Origin: Pseudomonadota bacterium
Lineage (GTDB): Bacteria > Pseudomonadota > Alphaproteobacteria > Sphingomonadales > Sphingomonadaceae
NCBI GenBank assembly: GCA_023416515.1
Contig: JAEZHP010000070.1
Span: 1-55,100 of the forward strand
DNA length: 55,100 nt
Direction of reading: 5' to 3'
Shown here: in pieces, positions 23,135 to 31,513 of the stretch
Position numbering within the stretch: position 1 is the stretch's first letter
Layout: the number at the start of each line of letters is the position of its first letter
Translations under genes and position numbers: made by a program
Notes under the pieces: model-generated
Databases searched by the model: none
The model's input: the letters and a program-made list of their open reading frames with translations, nothing else
What the model was told of the DNA's origin: nothing

Positions 23135-24577
23135 ATGGAGAGTTTCGACCTGCTCGTCATCGGCGGCGGAATCAACGGAGCGGCGATCGCCCGCGATGCC
23201 GCGGGGCGCGGGCTGTCGGTGCTTCTGGTCGAACGGGACGACCTTGCGAGCCACACCAGCTCGGCCTCGTCGAAGCTGGCGCATGGCGGGCTTCGCTACC
23301 TGGAGCAATATGAGTTCCGCCTGGTTCGCGAGTCGCTTCACGAGCGTGAGGTGCTCCTTCGCAACGCGCCGCACATCGTCCGGCCGCTGCGCTTCATCCT
23401 GCCGGATCCGTCGGGCGGGCGGCCGTGGTGGCTGATCCGCCTCGGACTGCTTCTCTACGGCGTGCTTGCCGGTCGAAGCAGCCTCAAGCGCCCGCGCGCG
23501 GTCGGAAAAGGCGACAGAGCGGTGCGCGACCCGCTCAAGGGCGATTTCATGCTCGCCGAATATTGGGACGCCTGGGTCGACGACGCTCGGTTGGTCGTCC
23601 TCAACGCGATGGACGCGAAGTTGCGCGGGGCCGAGATCGCGACCCGGACCGAATTGCTGTCGGCGCGGCGGGAAGGCGAGCGCTGGATGGCGAAGCTCTC
23701 GGGCGGCCGTGAGGTGTCGGCCCGGATGATCGTCAACGCCGCGGGACCGTGGGTGGCGGAGGTTCTCCACCAGCGGCTCGGCGAGGACAGCCGCGCCGGC
23801 GTGCGGTTGGTCAAGGGCAGCCATATCGTGGTGCCCCGGCTCTATGAGGGCGACCACGCCTATATCCTCCAACAGCCGGACGGGCGGGTGGTGTTCGCCC
23901 TGCCCTATGGCGAGCATAGCCTCATCGGAACGACCGACACGCCGGTGCAGGAGCCGCAGGACGAGGCGCCCGAAGCGGCGGAAATCGCCTATCTGTGCGA
24001 AGCCGCGAACCGCTATTTCGTTCGTCAGACCAGCCCGGGGCGAGTGGTGTGGTCGTTCGGCGGAATTCGGGCGCTCTACGACGACGGCGCCGCGGACGCG
24101 AAGGACGTGACCCGGGATTATCGGCTCGAGCTGGACGAGAATGGCCCAAAGCTGCTGTCCGTGTTCGGAGGCAAGATCACCACCGCACGGGCGCTGGCGC
24201 TGGAGGCGATGGACAAGCTCGGCGTCCGCGGGCTCAAGTTCACCGCGACGAACCATCTCCCGGGCGGCGATCTCGACATCTATTTCAACGAGTGGATGAC
24301 GGAGCTGGCGCGGTGGATGCCGGAGCCGATGCTTGTTCGGATGGCTCAGGCTTACGGGACACGGCTTCGGCGGGTTTTGGAGGACGCTGCGAGCCTGGAC
24401 GATCTTGGCCGCCATTTCGGCGCCGACCTATACGAGGCGGAAATTCGCTACCTCGTCGACAAGGAATTCGCGGTTACGGCCGAGGACATTATGTGGCGCC
24501 GTACCAAGCTCGGGCTTCGGCTATCGCCCAAGGAACAGCGCGAGCTCGGAAACTTCGTTGCCTCGCTTCTCGCCTAA
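23135..24577 (+). CDS. glpD: Aerobic glycerol-3-phosphate dehydrogenase
   Basis: 480 residues. This membrane-associated FAD enzyme oxidises glycerol 3-phosphate to dihydroxyacetone phosphate and passes electrons to quinone. FAD motif VIGGGINGAAIARDAAGRG at residues 8-26; SSKLAHGGLRYLE; KGSHIVVPRL; GTTDTP; and YRLELDENGPKLLSVFGGK split around the C-terminal domain. It works directly after GlpK. The 3' end overlaps by four bases the stop of a small gene on the opposite strand. Confidence 0.95.
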   Translation: MESFDLLVIGGGINGAAIARDAAGRGLSVLLVERDDLASHTSSASSKLAHGGLRYLEQYEFRLVRESLHEREVLLRNAPHIVRPLRFILPDPSGGRPWWLIRLGLLLYGVLAGRSSLKRPRAVGKGDRAVRDPLKGDFMLAEYWDAWVDDARLVVLNAMDAKLRGAEIATRTELLSARREGERWMAKLSGGREVSARMIVNAAGPWVAEVLHQRLGEDSRAGVRLVKGSHIVVPRLYEGDHAYILQQPDGRVVFALPYGEHSLIGTTDTPVQEPQDEAPEAAEIAYLCEAANRYFVRQTSPGRVVWSFGGIRALYDDGAADAKDVTRDYRLELDENGPKLLSVFGGKITTARALALEAMDKLGVRGLKFTATNHLPGGDLDIYFNEWMTELARWMPEPMLVRMAQAYGTRLRRVLEDAASLDDLGRHFGADLYEAEIRYLVDKEFAVTAEDIMWRRTKLGLRLSPKEQRELGNFVASLLA

Positions 24578-24696
24578 GGACCTTCGTGGAGTGGATCGGT
24601 TCCGGGCGGCGGCACCTCGTCCAGCTCCTTGCGCTGCTCCTCCGAGCGCTCGTCGCGCTTCTTTTCGTCCTCACCGGGGAATTTGGGATCAGGCAT
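24574..24696 (-). CDS. Small highly charged hypothetical protein (40 residues)
   Basis: A 40-codon frame starting at ATG 24696 with an ideal AAGGAG seven bases upstream, which is why I accept it. The product is very hydrophilic: MPDPKFPGEDEKKRDERSEE then ELDEVPPPGTDPLHEGP, acidic overall, Pro-rich at the C-terminus and probably disordered. I have a vague memory of similar short proteins in sphingomonads but no function. It is tail-to-tail with glpD (4-base overlap) and head-to-head with the HxT protein gene. Confidence 0.6.
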   Translation of the reverse strand: MPDPKFPGEDEKKRDERSEEQRKELDEVPPPGTDPLHEGP

Positions 24697-24766
24697 GTGT
24701 CGGCTCCTTGGAGGAGCTAACGCGGCCGCGACGGAACGGCTCCGCGCTCGCGCGGGTTGGGGGGCC

Positions 24767-25138
24767 ATGGCTGAAGACAAACGCACCATCGGCTGGCTGG
24801 TCGACCAGGAGCAAAGGGTCGAACTGCTCCAGCAATTCCCGCCGCGCTACGAGAAGACCGTCGCGGATCACGTCACCTTGCAATCCGGCACGGACGAGGC
24901 GCTGCCCGAGGCTGCGATTGGCGAGATCATCGGGCGGGCCGACGACGGCGAAGGTGTCGAGGCGCTGGTCGTGTCGATCGACGGCAGCGCCGACCGCCCG
25001 GGCGGCGGCACGTACCATATCACCTGGTCGCTGGCCGAAGGCCGCGAGGCCAAGGAGAGCAACGACGTGATCGACACGGAAGGCTGGGCCGATCTCGACC
25101 TGCCCGTGCCGGTCACGCTTCACCCGGCAGAGTTCTGA
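24767..25138 (+). CDS. Small protein with two HxT motifs, possible 2H phosphoesterase-like
   Basis: 123 residues, no signal peptide. His35-x-Thr37 (DHVTLQ) and His84-x-Thr86 (YHITWS) are about 49 residues apart. Two H-x-[ST] motifs, each inside a hydrophobic strand, are the hallmark of the 2H phosphoesterase superfamily (RNA ligase/cyclic phosphodiesterase-type enzymes). The spacing is on the short side, so this may be a minimal or divergent member. The C-terminus ends LPVPVTLHPAEF. The ATG at 24767 follows GGGGGG. If the assignment holds, the substrate could be a 2',3'-cyclic phosphate or similar nucleotide; this is inference. Confidence 0.6.
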   Translation: MAEDKRTIGWLVDQEQRVELLQQFPPRYEKTVADHVTLQSGTDEALPEAAIGEIIGRADDGEGVEALVVSIDGSADRPGGGTYHITWSLAEGREAKESNDVIDTEGWADLDLPVPVTLHPAEF

Positions 25139-25204
25139 CCACGGGCTTTCCCTGCCGAAACGATCGGCTAAGACAGGGCATCCTCGCACAAGGAACGCTG
25201 CTCG

Positions 25205-26560
25205 ATGCGCCGATTGATCTTGTTGCCGCTCCTTCTCTCCGCCTTCGCACTTCCCGCCGCTGCCCAGCCTGCCGAAATCCCACAGCCTCCGCCCGCGCGG
25301 ATGCCGGCGCCTCCCGGCGAGCCGGGAGTCAGCGTCATCCATGCCGGCACCTTGCTCGACCGGCCGGGACGGCCGCCGCGGCGCAACGCCAGCATCGTGG
25401 TTCGCGACGGCCGCGTGGTGTCGGTGCACGACGGCTTCATCGATCCGCCCGCAGGCGCCCGGCTGATCGACCTTCGCGACCGCTTCGTTCTTCCGGGCCT
25501 GATCGACAGCCACGTCCATCTCGACAGCGATCGGGCAGGCAATGAAGGCTTCATGGCCGGCTTCACCGACAGCGTCGCTCTGCGCTCGCAGGAAGCCGCG
25601 TGGAACGCGCGCAAGACCCTCGACGCGGGCTTCACCACCGTGCGCAACCTGGGGTCGAGCGACGGCGTGACTCTCGGGCTTCGCGACGCCATCGTCCGAG
25701 GCTGGGCGATCGGGCCGAGGATCATCGACGCCGGATCATCCATCTCGGCGACCACCGGCCACTCCGATCCCACGCTCGGCATCCGCGAGGAATTCCATGA
25801 GGCGCTTCGCGCCGGAGGAAGCAATTGCGACGGGGCGGAGGAGTGCCGCCGAGCCGTTCGCCGCCAGATCGCGCTTGGCGCGGACGTCATCAAGATCGCG
25901 ACCACCGGAGGCGTCAACAGCCGCATCGGACTCGGGCTCGGGCCGCAGATGTTCGAGGACGAGGCGCGGGCGCTGATCGAGACCGCGCATCTGTACGGCC
26001 GCCGGGTCGCGGTCCATGCCCATGGCGGCGACGGGGTGAACCTGGCGCTCCGCCTCGGAGCGGATTCGATTGAGCACGGCACACTGATGGACGACGAAAG
26101 CATCCGGCTCTTCCGTCAGTCCGGCGCTTATTATGTGCCGACCCTATCGACGGTGAACGGGTATCTGGAGCGGATCCGCGCCAATCCCAACGCCTACCCG
26201 CCCGAGGTTCGGGCGAAGATCGACTGGCGGATCCAGATCACCGGCCTCGCGCTTCAGCGGGCGCAGCGCGCGGGCGTTCGGATCGCGTTCGGCACAGACG
26301 CGGGCGTGTCGATGCACGGGCGCAATGCGGACGAGTTCCCGCTGATGGTCCAGCACGGCCTCACTCCGGAGCAGGCCATCGTCGCCGCGACGGTGAACGC
26401 GGCCGACCTGCTCGGCCTTGCCGGTGAGGTCGGAACCCTGGAGCCGGGCCGCGTCGCCGACATCGTCGCGGTGCGCGGCGACCCGCTCAGCGACATCGCC
26501 GTTCTGCGCAACGTCAATTTCGTCATGTCACGCGGCCGAGTCCACCGCTACGAGCAATAG
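25205..26560 (+). CDS. Secreted metal-dependent amidohydrolase
   Basis: 451 residues with signal peptide MRRLILLPLLLSAFALPAAAQ. The amidohydrolase TIM-barrel metal ligands are in order: HVHLD (about 102-106), a Lys likely to be carboxylated in ADVIKIATTGG, H in AVHAHGGD, H in SIEHGT and D in FGTDAGVSMHG. The family includes Xaa-Pro dipeptidase-like and imidazolonepropionase-like enzymes; an exported member most likely cuts dipeptides or amides. It sits 10 bases before the DUF885 gene, so both probably form one exported peptide-degrading operon. Confidence 0.9.
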   Translation: MRRLILLPLLLSAFALPAAAQPAEIPQPPPARMPAPPGEPGVSVIHAGTLLDRPGRPPRRNASIVVRDGRVVSVHDGFIDPPAGARLIDLRDRFVLPGLIDSHVHLDSDRAGNEGFMAGFTDSVALRSQEAAWNARKTLDAGFTTVRNLGSSDGVTLGLRDAIVRGWAIGPRIIDAGSSISATTGHSDPTLGIREEFHEALRAGGSNCDGAEECRRAVRRQIALGADVIKIATTGGVNSRIGLGLGPQMFEDEARALIETAHLYGRRVAVHAHGGDGVNLALRLGADSIEHGTLMDDESIRLFRQSGAYYVPTLSTVNGYLERIRANPNAYPPEVRAKIDWRIQITGLALQRAQRAGVRIAFGTDAGVSMHGRNADEFPLMVQHGLTPEQAIVAATVNAADLLGLAGEVGTLEPGRVADIVAVRGDPLSDIAVLRNVNFVMSRGRVHRYEQ

Positions 26561-26570
26561 GAGCGCCACG

Positions 26571-28424
26571 ATGTTCGCACTCGATCGCCGTCAATTCCTG
26601 CTGGGCTCCGCAGCGACCGGAGCAGTACTCGCCGCCGGCTGCGCACCGATGGAGCGGGCTGGTGCGACCGGTTCGGGAGCCGCCGCCCAGGCGCGCTCGC
26701 TCTACGACGCGATCTTCGAGCGGATGCTGGTGGCGGCGCCCGAGCTCGCCACCGGGCTCGGCCTCGACACCGGCGCCAGGGCGGCCCTGAAGAGCCAGCT
26801 CAGCGACTCTTCGCCCGCCGGCAAGCTCAACCTCTACGCGCCGCTCGCCGCCGCCCAGCCGCAGCTTCGAGCAATCGACCGCAACGGCTTGAGCGGGCGT
26901 GACCGCGGCTGGCTCGATACCGCCTTGTGGTTCGCCGAGCGCGCCAAGGAGGTGTCGACGTTCAACTATGGGGCGGTCGGCGGCTACAATTACCCCATCC
27001 CCTATATCATCTCCCAGCTGTCCGGTTCGTACCAGTCGGTGCCGGACTTCCTCGACAGCCAGCACAAGATCGAGAGCGAGGCGGACGCCCAGGCCTATCT
27101 CGACCGGCTCGACCAGTTCGCCCGCAACGTGAACCTGGAGGTCGATGGGGCGCGGGCCGATGTGGCTCGAGGCGTCATCCCGCCAACCTACATCATCGAT
27201 AAGGCGCTCAATCAGACACGCGCTCTTCGCGGCGAGCGCGGGGCCCGGGCCGGGCTCGTCCAGTCCTTGGTGCGCCGGGCGCGCGAGGCGAATGTCGCCG
27301 GCGACTGGGAAGCGCGTGCGGTGCGCATCGTCGACGGGCCCCTGGCGCAGGCGCTCGACCGGCAGATAGCTTTCCTGACGGACATTCGCGGGCACGCAGG
27401 GACCAGCCCGGCGGCGAACCGGCTTCCGGACGGCGACCGTTTCTACCAGAGCGCCTTGCGCTTCCACACCAGCACCAACCTCACACCCGACGAGGCGCAC
27501 CGCATCGGCCTCGATCAGGTCCGCGAGGTCAGCGCGCAGGCCGAAGAGCTGCTTCGCCGCGAAGGGCTGACCCAGGGGACGGTCGGAGCGCGGCTTCGCG
27601 AGCTCGGGCAGCAGCAACGCTTCCTCTACCCGAACACCGACGCCGGCAGGGCGCAGATCATCGCCGACCTCAACACGCACATGGATATGGTGCGCTCCCG
27701 CATGCCGGAGATGTTCAACGCCTCGACCATTCCGACCAGCGGAATGGAGATCCGGCGCGTGCCGCCGAACATCGAGGAAGGCGCGCCGCGCGGATACGCG
27801 CAGGGCGGATCCCTCGACGGGACTCGGCCCGGGGTGTTCTACATCAACCTCGTCAACACCAGCATCTGGCCCAAATGGGCACTTCCGACGCTCAACCATC
27901 ACGAGGCGGTACCAGGGCATCTGTGGCAAGGGGCGATCGTCAACTCGGCGCAGAACATCCCCCTGCTCCACCGCTCGCTCGGAATCCCAGCATTCGGTGA
28001 AGGCTGGGGCCTGTACGCGGAATCGCTGGCGGACGAGCTTGGAGTCTATCGCGACGACCCGCTCGGGCGGCTCGGGATGCTCCAGAGCTTCCTGTACCGC
28101 GCGGCGCGAATCGTCATGGATACGGGCATGCATTCGAAGGGCTGGGAGCGGGACGCGACGATCCGCTACTTCCAGGACACGGTGGGCCTCGACCCGATCT
28201 CGGCGACCAGCGAAGTCGACCGCTATGTCGTGTGGCCCGGGCAGGCGACAGCCTACAAGCTCGGGCACAACGAGATCCTTCGGATTCGAGCCGAGGCGCG
28301 GCGGCGGCTTGGAACCAGGTTCGACCTCAAGAACTTCCATGACCTGGTGCTCTTGAGCGGCGACATGCCGCTCGAGGTGCTTGCCGGCATGGCGCGCGAG
28401 TGGGACGGCAGCCGCATTTCGTAG
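26571..28424 (+). CDS. Tat-exported DUF885 lipoprotein, putative metallopeptidase
   Basis: 617 residues from ATG 26571, chosen because it opens with a Tat signal (DRRQFLLGSAATG) that runs into a lipobox LAAGC (Cys24). The mature protein matches DUF885: NYGAVGGYNYPIPYIISQLSG, then the zinc-peptidase-like NHHEAVPGH (H-x3-PGH) followed by FGEGWGLYAESLADELG, and a C-terminal QATAYKLGHNEI. Family members are considered metal-dependent peptidases. Tat export implies folding, possibly with metal, before transport. It ends 58 bases before argC, where the ARG operator lies. Confidence 0.9.
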   Translation: MFALDRRQFLLGSAATGAVLAAGCAPMERAGATGSGAAAQARSLYDAIFERMLVAAPELATGLGLDTGARAALKSQLSDSSPAGKLNLYAPLAAAQPQLRAIDRNGLSGRDRGWLDTALWFAERAKEVSTFNYGAVGGYNYPIPYIISQLSGSYQSVPDFLDSQHKIESEADAQAYLDRLDQFARNVNLEVDGARADVARGVIPPTYIIDKALNQTRALRGERGARAGLVQSLVRRAREANVAGDWEARAVRIVDGPLAQALDRQIAFLTDIRGHAGTSPAANRLPDGDRFYQSALRFHTSTNLTPDEAHRIGLDQVREVSAQAEELLRREGLTQGTVGARLRELGQQQRFLYPNTDAGRAQIIADLNTHMDMVRSRMPEMFNASTIPTSGMEIRRVPPNIEEGAPRGYAQGGSLDGTRPGVFYINLVNTSIWPKWALPTLNHHEAVPGHLWQGAIVNSAQNIPLLHRSLGIPAFGEGWGLYAESLADELGVYRDDPLGRLGMLQSFLYRAARIVMDTGMHSKGWERDATIRYFQDTVGLDPISATSEVDRYVVWPGQATAYKLGHNEILRIRAEARRRLGTRFDLKNFHDLVLLSGDMPLEVLAGMAREWDGSRIS

Positions 28425-28446
28425 CCTGGCGCGTCATGCGCAGCCC

Positions 28447-28472
28447 TTGCATAATTATGCATGGATATGCAT
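28447..28472 (+). promoter_or_regulatory. Candidate ArgR operator (overlapping ARG boxes) at the arg operon promoter
   Basis: TGCATAATTATGCA (28448-28461) is a perfect 14-base palindrome and differs from the E. coli ARG-box core TGAATAATTATTCA at two symmetric positions. The right half-site is reused by a second box, TGCATGGATATGCA (28458-28471). Half-sites TTGCAT, ATGCAT and ATGCAT begin at 28447, 28457 and 28467, exactly 10 bases apart. It is an AT-rich island in GC-rich DNA, 11 bases before the argC ATG, and argR is in the same operon. Confidence 0.7.
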
Positions 28473-28482
28473 ATGGCCGACC

Positions 28483-29493
28483 ATGTCGGTTGAAGTCGCC
28501 ATTTTGGGAGCATCGGGCTTCGTCGGAGCGGAGCTGCTGCGGCTGTGCGCTCAGCATCCGCAACTCGAAGCCACGCGCCTGTTCGGGGACAGCCAGGCGG
28601 GGCTGAGCCTCGGCGAGGTGCATCCGCATCTCGCGCCTGCCTATCCGGACGCGAAGATCGAGAAGTTCGATCCGAACTCGGTCCCGAACGTCGACCTGGT
28701 GTTCGCAGCGCTTCCGCACGGGCATTCGCAGAAGGTGGCGGGCAAGCTCGCGGAGGCCGGCATCGCGTTCGTCGATCTCGGAGCGGACTTCCGGCTCGAC
28801 AGCGCCGAAGAATATGAGCGCTGGTACCATGACCCGCACCAGGCGCCGGACCTGCTCGGCGAGTTCGTTTACGGCATCCCGGAGCTGCACCGCGAGCGCA
28901 TCCGCGCGTCGAAGCTGGTCGCGGCGGCGGGCTGTTACCCGACCTCCGCGATCCTCGCGCTGAAGCCGCTGGTCGACGCCGGCGCGGTCGACAGGGACAG
29001 CATCATCGTCGATGCCGCGTCGGGCGTCAGCGGCGCCGGCAAGGGCCTTAAGGACAACACCCACTTCAACACGGTCGACGAGAATTTCAGCGCCTACGGC
29101 CTCCTCAACCACCGCCACACCGCGGAGATGGAGATGGCGCTTGGCGGGCAGGTGCTGTTCACGCCGCATCTCGCGCCGATGAACCGCGGAATCCTCGCGA
29201 CCTGCTATGCGACGGCGACTTCCGACGCGGATCCGCTCGAGATCCTGCGCGCGTGCTATGCCGACGAGCCGTTCGTTCATGTGTCGGAAGCACTGCCATC
29301 GACCAAGTGGACGCTGGGATCGAACTCGGTCCACCTCACCGCCCGCCGCGATCCGCGCACGGGCCGCGTCGTTGCGCTCGCAGCGCTCGACAATCTCGTC
29401 AAAGGCGCTGCCGGGCAGATGATCCAGTGCGCCAACCTGATGCTCGGCTTCGATGAAGAGGCGGGTCTGCCGAAATGTGGAGTTTGGCCATGA
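28483..29493 (+). CDS. argC: N-acetyl-gamma-glutamyl-phosphate reductase
   Basis: 336 residues. NADPH-dependent third step of arginine synthesis. The NADP loop is ILGASGFVGAELLRL; the active-site Cys is in VAAAGCYPTSA; SGVSGAGKGL and HRHTAEME follow. The ATG at 28483 is taken from the family start (SVEVAILGASG); no clear ribosome-binding site precedes it, only the operator, so the transcript may be leaderless or nearly so. It is first in the argCJBFRG operon; its stop overlaps argJ (ATGA). Confidence 0.96.
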   Translation: MSVEVAILGASGFVGAELLRLCAQHPQLEATRLFGDSQAGLSLGEVHPHLAPAYPDAKIEKFDPNSVPNVDLVFAALPHGHSQKVAGKLAEAGIAFVDLGADFRLDSAEEYERWYHDPHQAPDLLGEFVYGIPELHRERIRASKLVAAAGCYPTSAILALKPLVDAGAVDRDSIIVDAASGVSGAGKGLKDNTHFNTVDENFSAYGLLNHRHTAEMEMALGGQVLFTPHLAPMNRGILATCYATATSDADPLEILRACYADEPFVHVSEALPSTKWTLGSNSVHLTARRDPRTGRVVALAALDNLVKGAAGQMIQCANLMLGFDEEAGLPKCGVWP

Positions 29494-30650
29494 GTGTTAC
29501 CGCGGCGGAGGGCTTCCTCGCCTCCGGCCTTCATGCCGGAATCAAGTCGAGCCGGCGCGACATGGCGCTGCTCGTCACCGAAGACCGCGCGCCGGTGACG
29601 TGCGCCGCGGTGTTCACTCAGAACAAGTTCGCGGCGCCTCCCGTAGTGCTCGATCGCGCCAAGCTCGCGGAGAATGGCGGGGTCGCCGCCGGCATCGTGG
29701 TCAATAGCGGCAACGCGAATGCGGGCACGGGCAAGCCGGGCCTCGCCGATGCTGACGCCATGGCGTCGGCCGCGGCCAAGGCAGCGGGCGTGGCCGAGGA
29801 GCACATGCTGGTCTGCTCGACCGGGATCATCGGCACGCCGCTGCCGATGAAGAAGATCCTGGCGGCGATCCCGAAGCTGGCGGAGACGCTGTCGCGGGAG
29901 GGCGCTGAGGACGCGGCCTACGGGATCCTCACCACCGACAAGCTGCCCAAGCAGGCGGTCATCCACGGCTCGAACTTCACTCTTGGCGGGATGGCCAAGG
30001 GCTGCGGGATGATAGCGCCGAACATGGCAACGATGCTCGCCTTCCTCACCACCGACGCGGCGATGGACCCGGACCTGCTCCAGCGCGCGCTTCTCGACGC
30101 GTCCGACGCGACGTTCAACACGCTGAATGTCGATGGCGCGACGTCGACCAACGACAGTGCTTTCCTGCTCGCCAGCGGCCGCCGCGGCGTTCCGGACGCG
30201 CAGGAATTCGCGGACGCGGTTCATCGCCTCTGCGAGGACCTGACGCTGCAGATGGCGCGCGACGCCGAGGGCATGACCAAGATGGTTCGGCTTCGGGTCA
30301 CGGGCGCGGCGAGCGACAGCGAGGCCCGGGCCGCGGCCAAGGCGATCGCGGAGAACAATCTGGTCAAGTGCAGCTGGTATGGGGCCGACCCCTATTGGGG
30401 CCGGCTTCTCGCCGCGGCAGGCTCGGCCGGGATCGCGTTCGAGACCGAGAAGAGCGCGGTCTCCTATGGCGGGATCAAGGTCGCCGCCGAGGGCGCTCCC
30501 CTGCCCCACGACGAGAAGGCGGTCGCCGCCCACATGGGCCAGGAATGCGCCGAGATCGAGGTCATGCTCGGCCTCGGCAGCGGCGAGGCTCAGGTGATCG
30601 GGATCGACCTTGGCCCGGGCTACATCAAAGAAAATAGCGTCTCGTCATGA
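29490..30650 (+). CDS. argJ: Bifunctional ornithine acetyltransferase/N-acetylglutamate synthase
   Basis: 386 residues. It recycles the acetyl group from N-acetylornithine to glutamate; many members also make N-acetylglutamate from acetyl-CoA. The self-cleavage site is visible: Ala180-Thr181 in IAPNMATMLAFL, giving alpha and beta chains. Other marks: SGIKSSRRDMAL-like start (AGIKSSRRDMA), CSTGIIGTPL, NVDGATSTNDS. Its presence implies the cyclic arginine pathway. It overlaps argC and argB by ATGA on each side. Confidence 0.96.
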   Translation: MSVTAAEGFLASGLHAGIKSSRRDMALLVTEDRAPVTCAAVFTQNKFAAPPVVLDRAKLAENGGVAAGIVVNSGNANAGTGKPGLADADAMASAAAKAAGVAEEHMLVCSTGIIGTPLPMKKILAAIPKLAETLSREGAEDAAYGILTTDKLPKQAVIHGSNFTLGGMAKGCGMIAPNMATMLAFLTTDAAMDPDLLQRALLDASDATFNTLNVDGATSTNDSAFLLASGRRGVPDAQEFADAVHRLCEDLTLQMARDAEGMTKMVRLRVTGAASDSEARAAAKAIAENNLVKCSWYGADPYWGRLLAAAGSAGIAFETEKSAVSYGGIKVAAEGAPLPHDEKAVAAHMGQECAEIEVMLGLGSGEAQVIGIDLGPGYIKENSVSS

Positions 30651-31513
30651 CTAGTCCCGCAACCACGGCGCAGGTCTTGGTCGAAGCCCTGCCCTATATC
30701 CGCCGCTTCGCCGGCAAGAGCGTCGTCGTGAAGCTCGGCGGCAACGCGATGGACGACGCGGTCGAGCGGGCCATCGCTCAGGACGTGCTGTTGCTCCGGT
30801 CCGTCGGAGTGCGCTGCGTGCTGGTCCATGGCGGCGGTCCGCAGGTCGACGAGATGATGAAGCGGGTCGGCAAGGAGCCGGAATTTCGCGACGGCCTTCG
30901 GGTCACCGACGCGGAGACCCTGGAGATCGTCCGGATGGTCCTGGTCGGGAAGGTCAACCGCGACCTCGTCGCGCGGATCAACCAGGAAGCGGGCGACGAT
31001 CCGGTCGCCGTCGGAGTGGCGGGCGAGGATGGCGGGTTGCTCGTCGCGACCCCCCGCGAGTCCAGCCTCGGCTTCGTCGGCGACGTGACCCACGTCCGGT
31101 CCGACCGGCTCGAGAAGCTGCTCGACGACGGCCTCGCGCCGGTGGTGTCGACGATCGGATCGGATGAAGGCGGCCAGCCCTACAATATCAACGCCGACGA
31201 GGCGGCGCGGGCCATCGCGGTGGCGATGGGGGCGGAGAAGATCGTCTACCTGACCTCGGCGCCGGGGCTGCTCGAGGACGTCAATGACGAGAGCAGCCTG
31301 GTTCAGCGTCTGAGCTCCGCCGAACTTCGGGACAGGATCGACCACGAAAGCGTCAGCGCCGGGATGATCCCGAAGCTTCGCGCCTGCGCGGATGCGGTCG
31401 ACGGCGGAGTCGGCAGCGCTCACATCATCGATGGGCGGGTGCCGCACGCGATCCTGATCGAGCTTCTGACCGATGCCGGCATCGGCACGATGATCACCAG
31501 GGGGACGGCATGA
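30647..31513 (+). CDS. argB: Acetylglutamate kinase
   Basis: 288 residues. It phosphorylates N-acetylglutamate, the controlled step of the cyclic pathway. Amino-acid-kinase marks: VVKLGGNAMDD, VLVHGGGPQVDEMM, NINADEAARAIA and the Lys-containing ISAGMIPKL-type motif (VSAGMIPKLRAC). About 25 residues lie before the first strand (QVLVEALPYIRRFAGK); such an N-terminal helix is found in arginine-inhibited, hexameric kinases, so feedback inhibition is likely (inference). ATGA overlaps at both ends. Confidence 0.96.
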   Translation: MTSPATTAQVLVEALPYIRRFAGKSVVVKLGGNAMDDAVERAIAQDVLLLRSVGVRCVLVHGGGPQVDEMMKRVGKEPEFRDGLRVTDAETLEIVRMVLVGKVNRDLVARINQEAGDDPVAVGVAGEDGGLLVATPRESSLGFVGDVTHVRSDRLEKLLDDGLAPVVSTIGSDEGGQPYNINADEAARAIAVAMGAEKIVYLTSAPGLLEDVNDESSLVQRLSSAELRDRIDHESVSAGMIPKLRACADAVDGGVGSAHIIDGRVPHAILIELLTDAGIGTMITRGTA

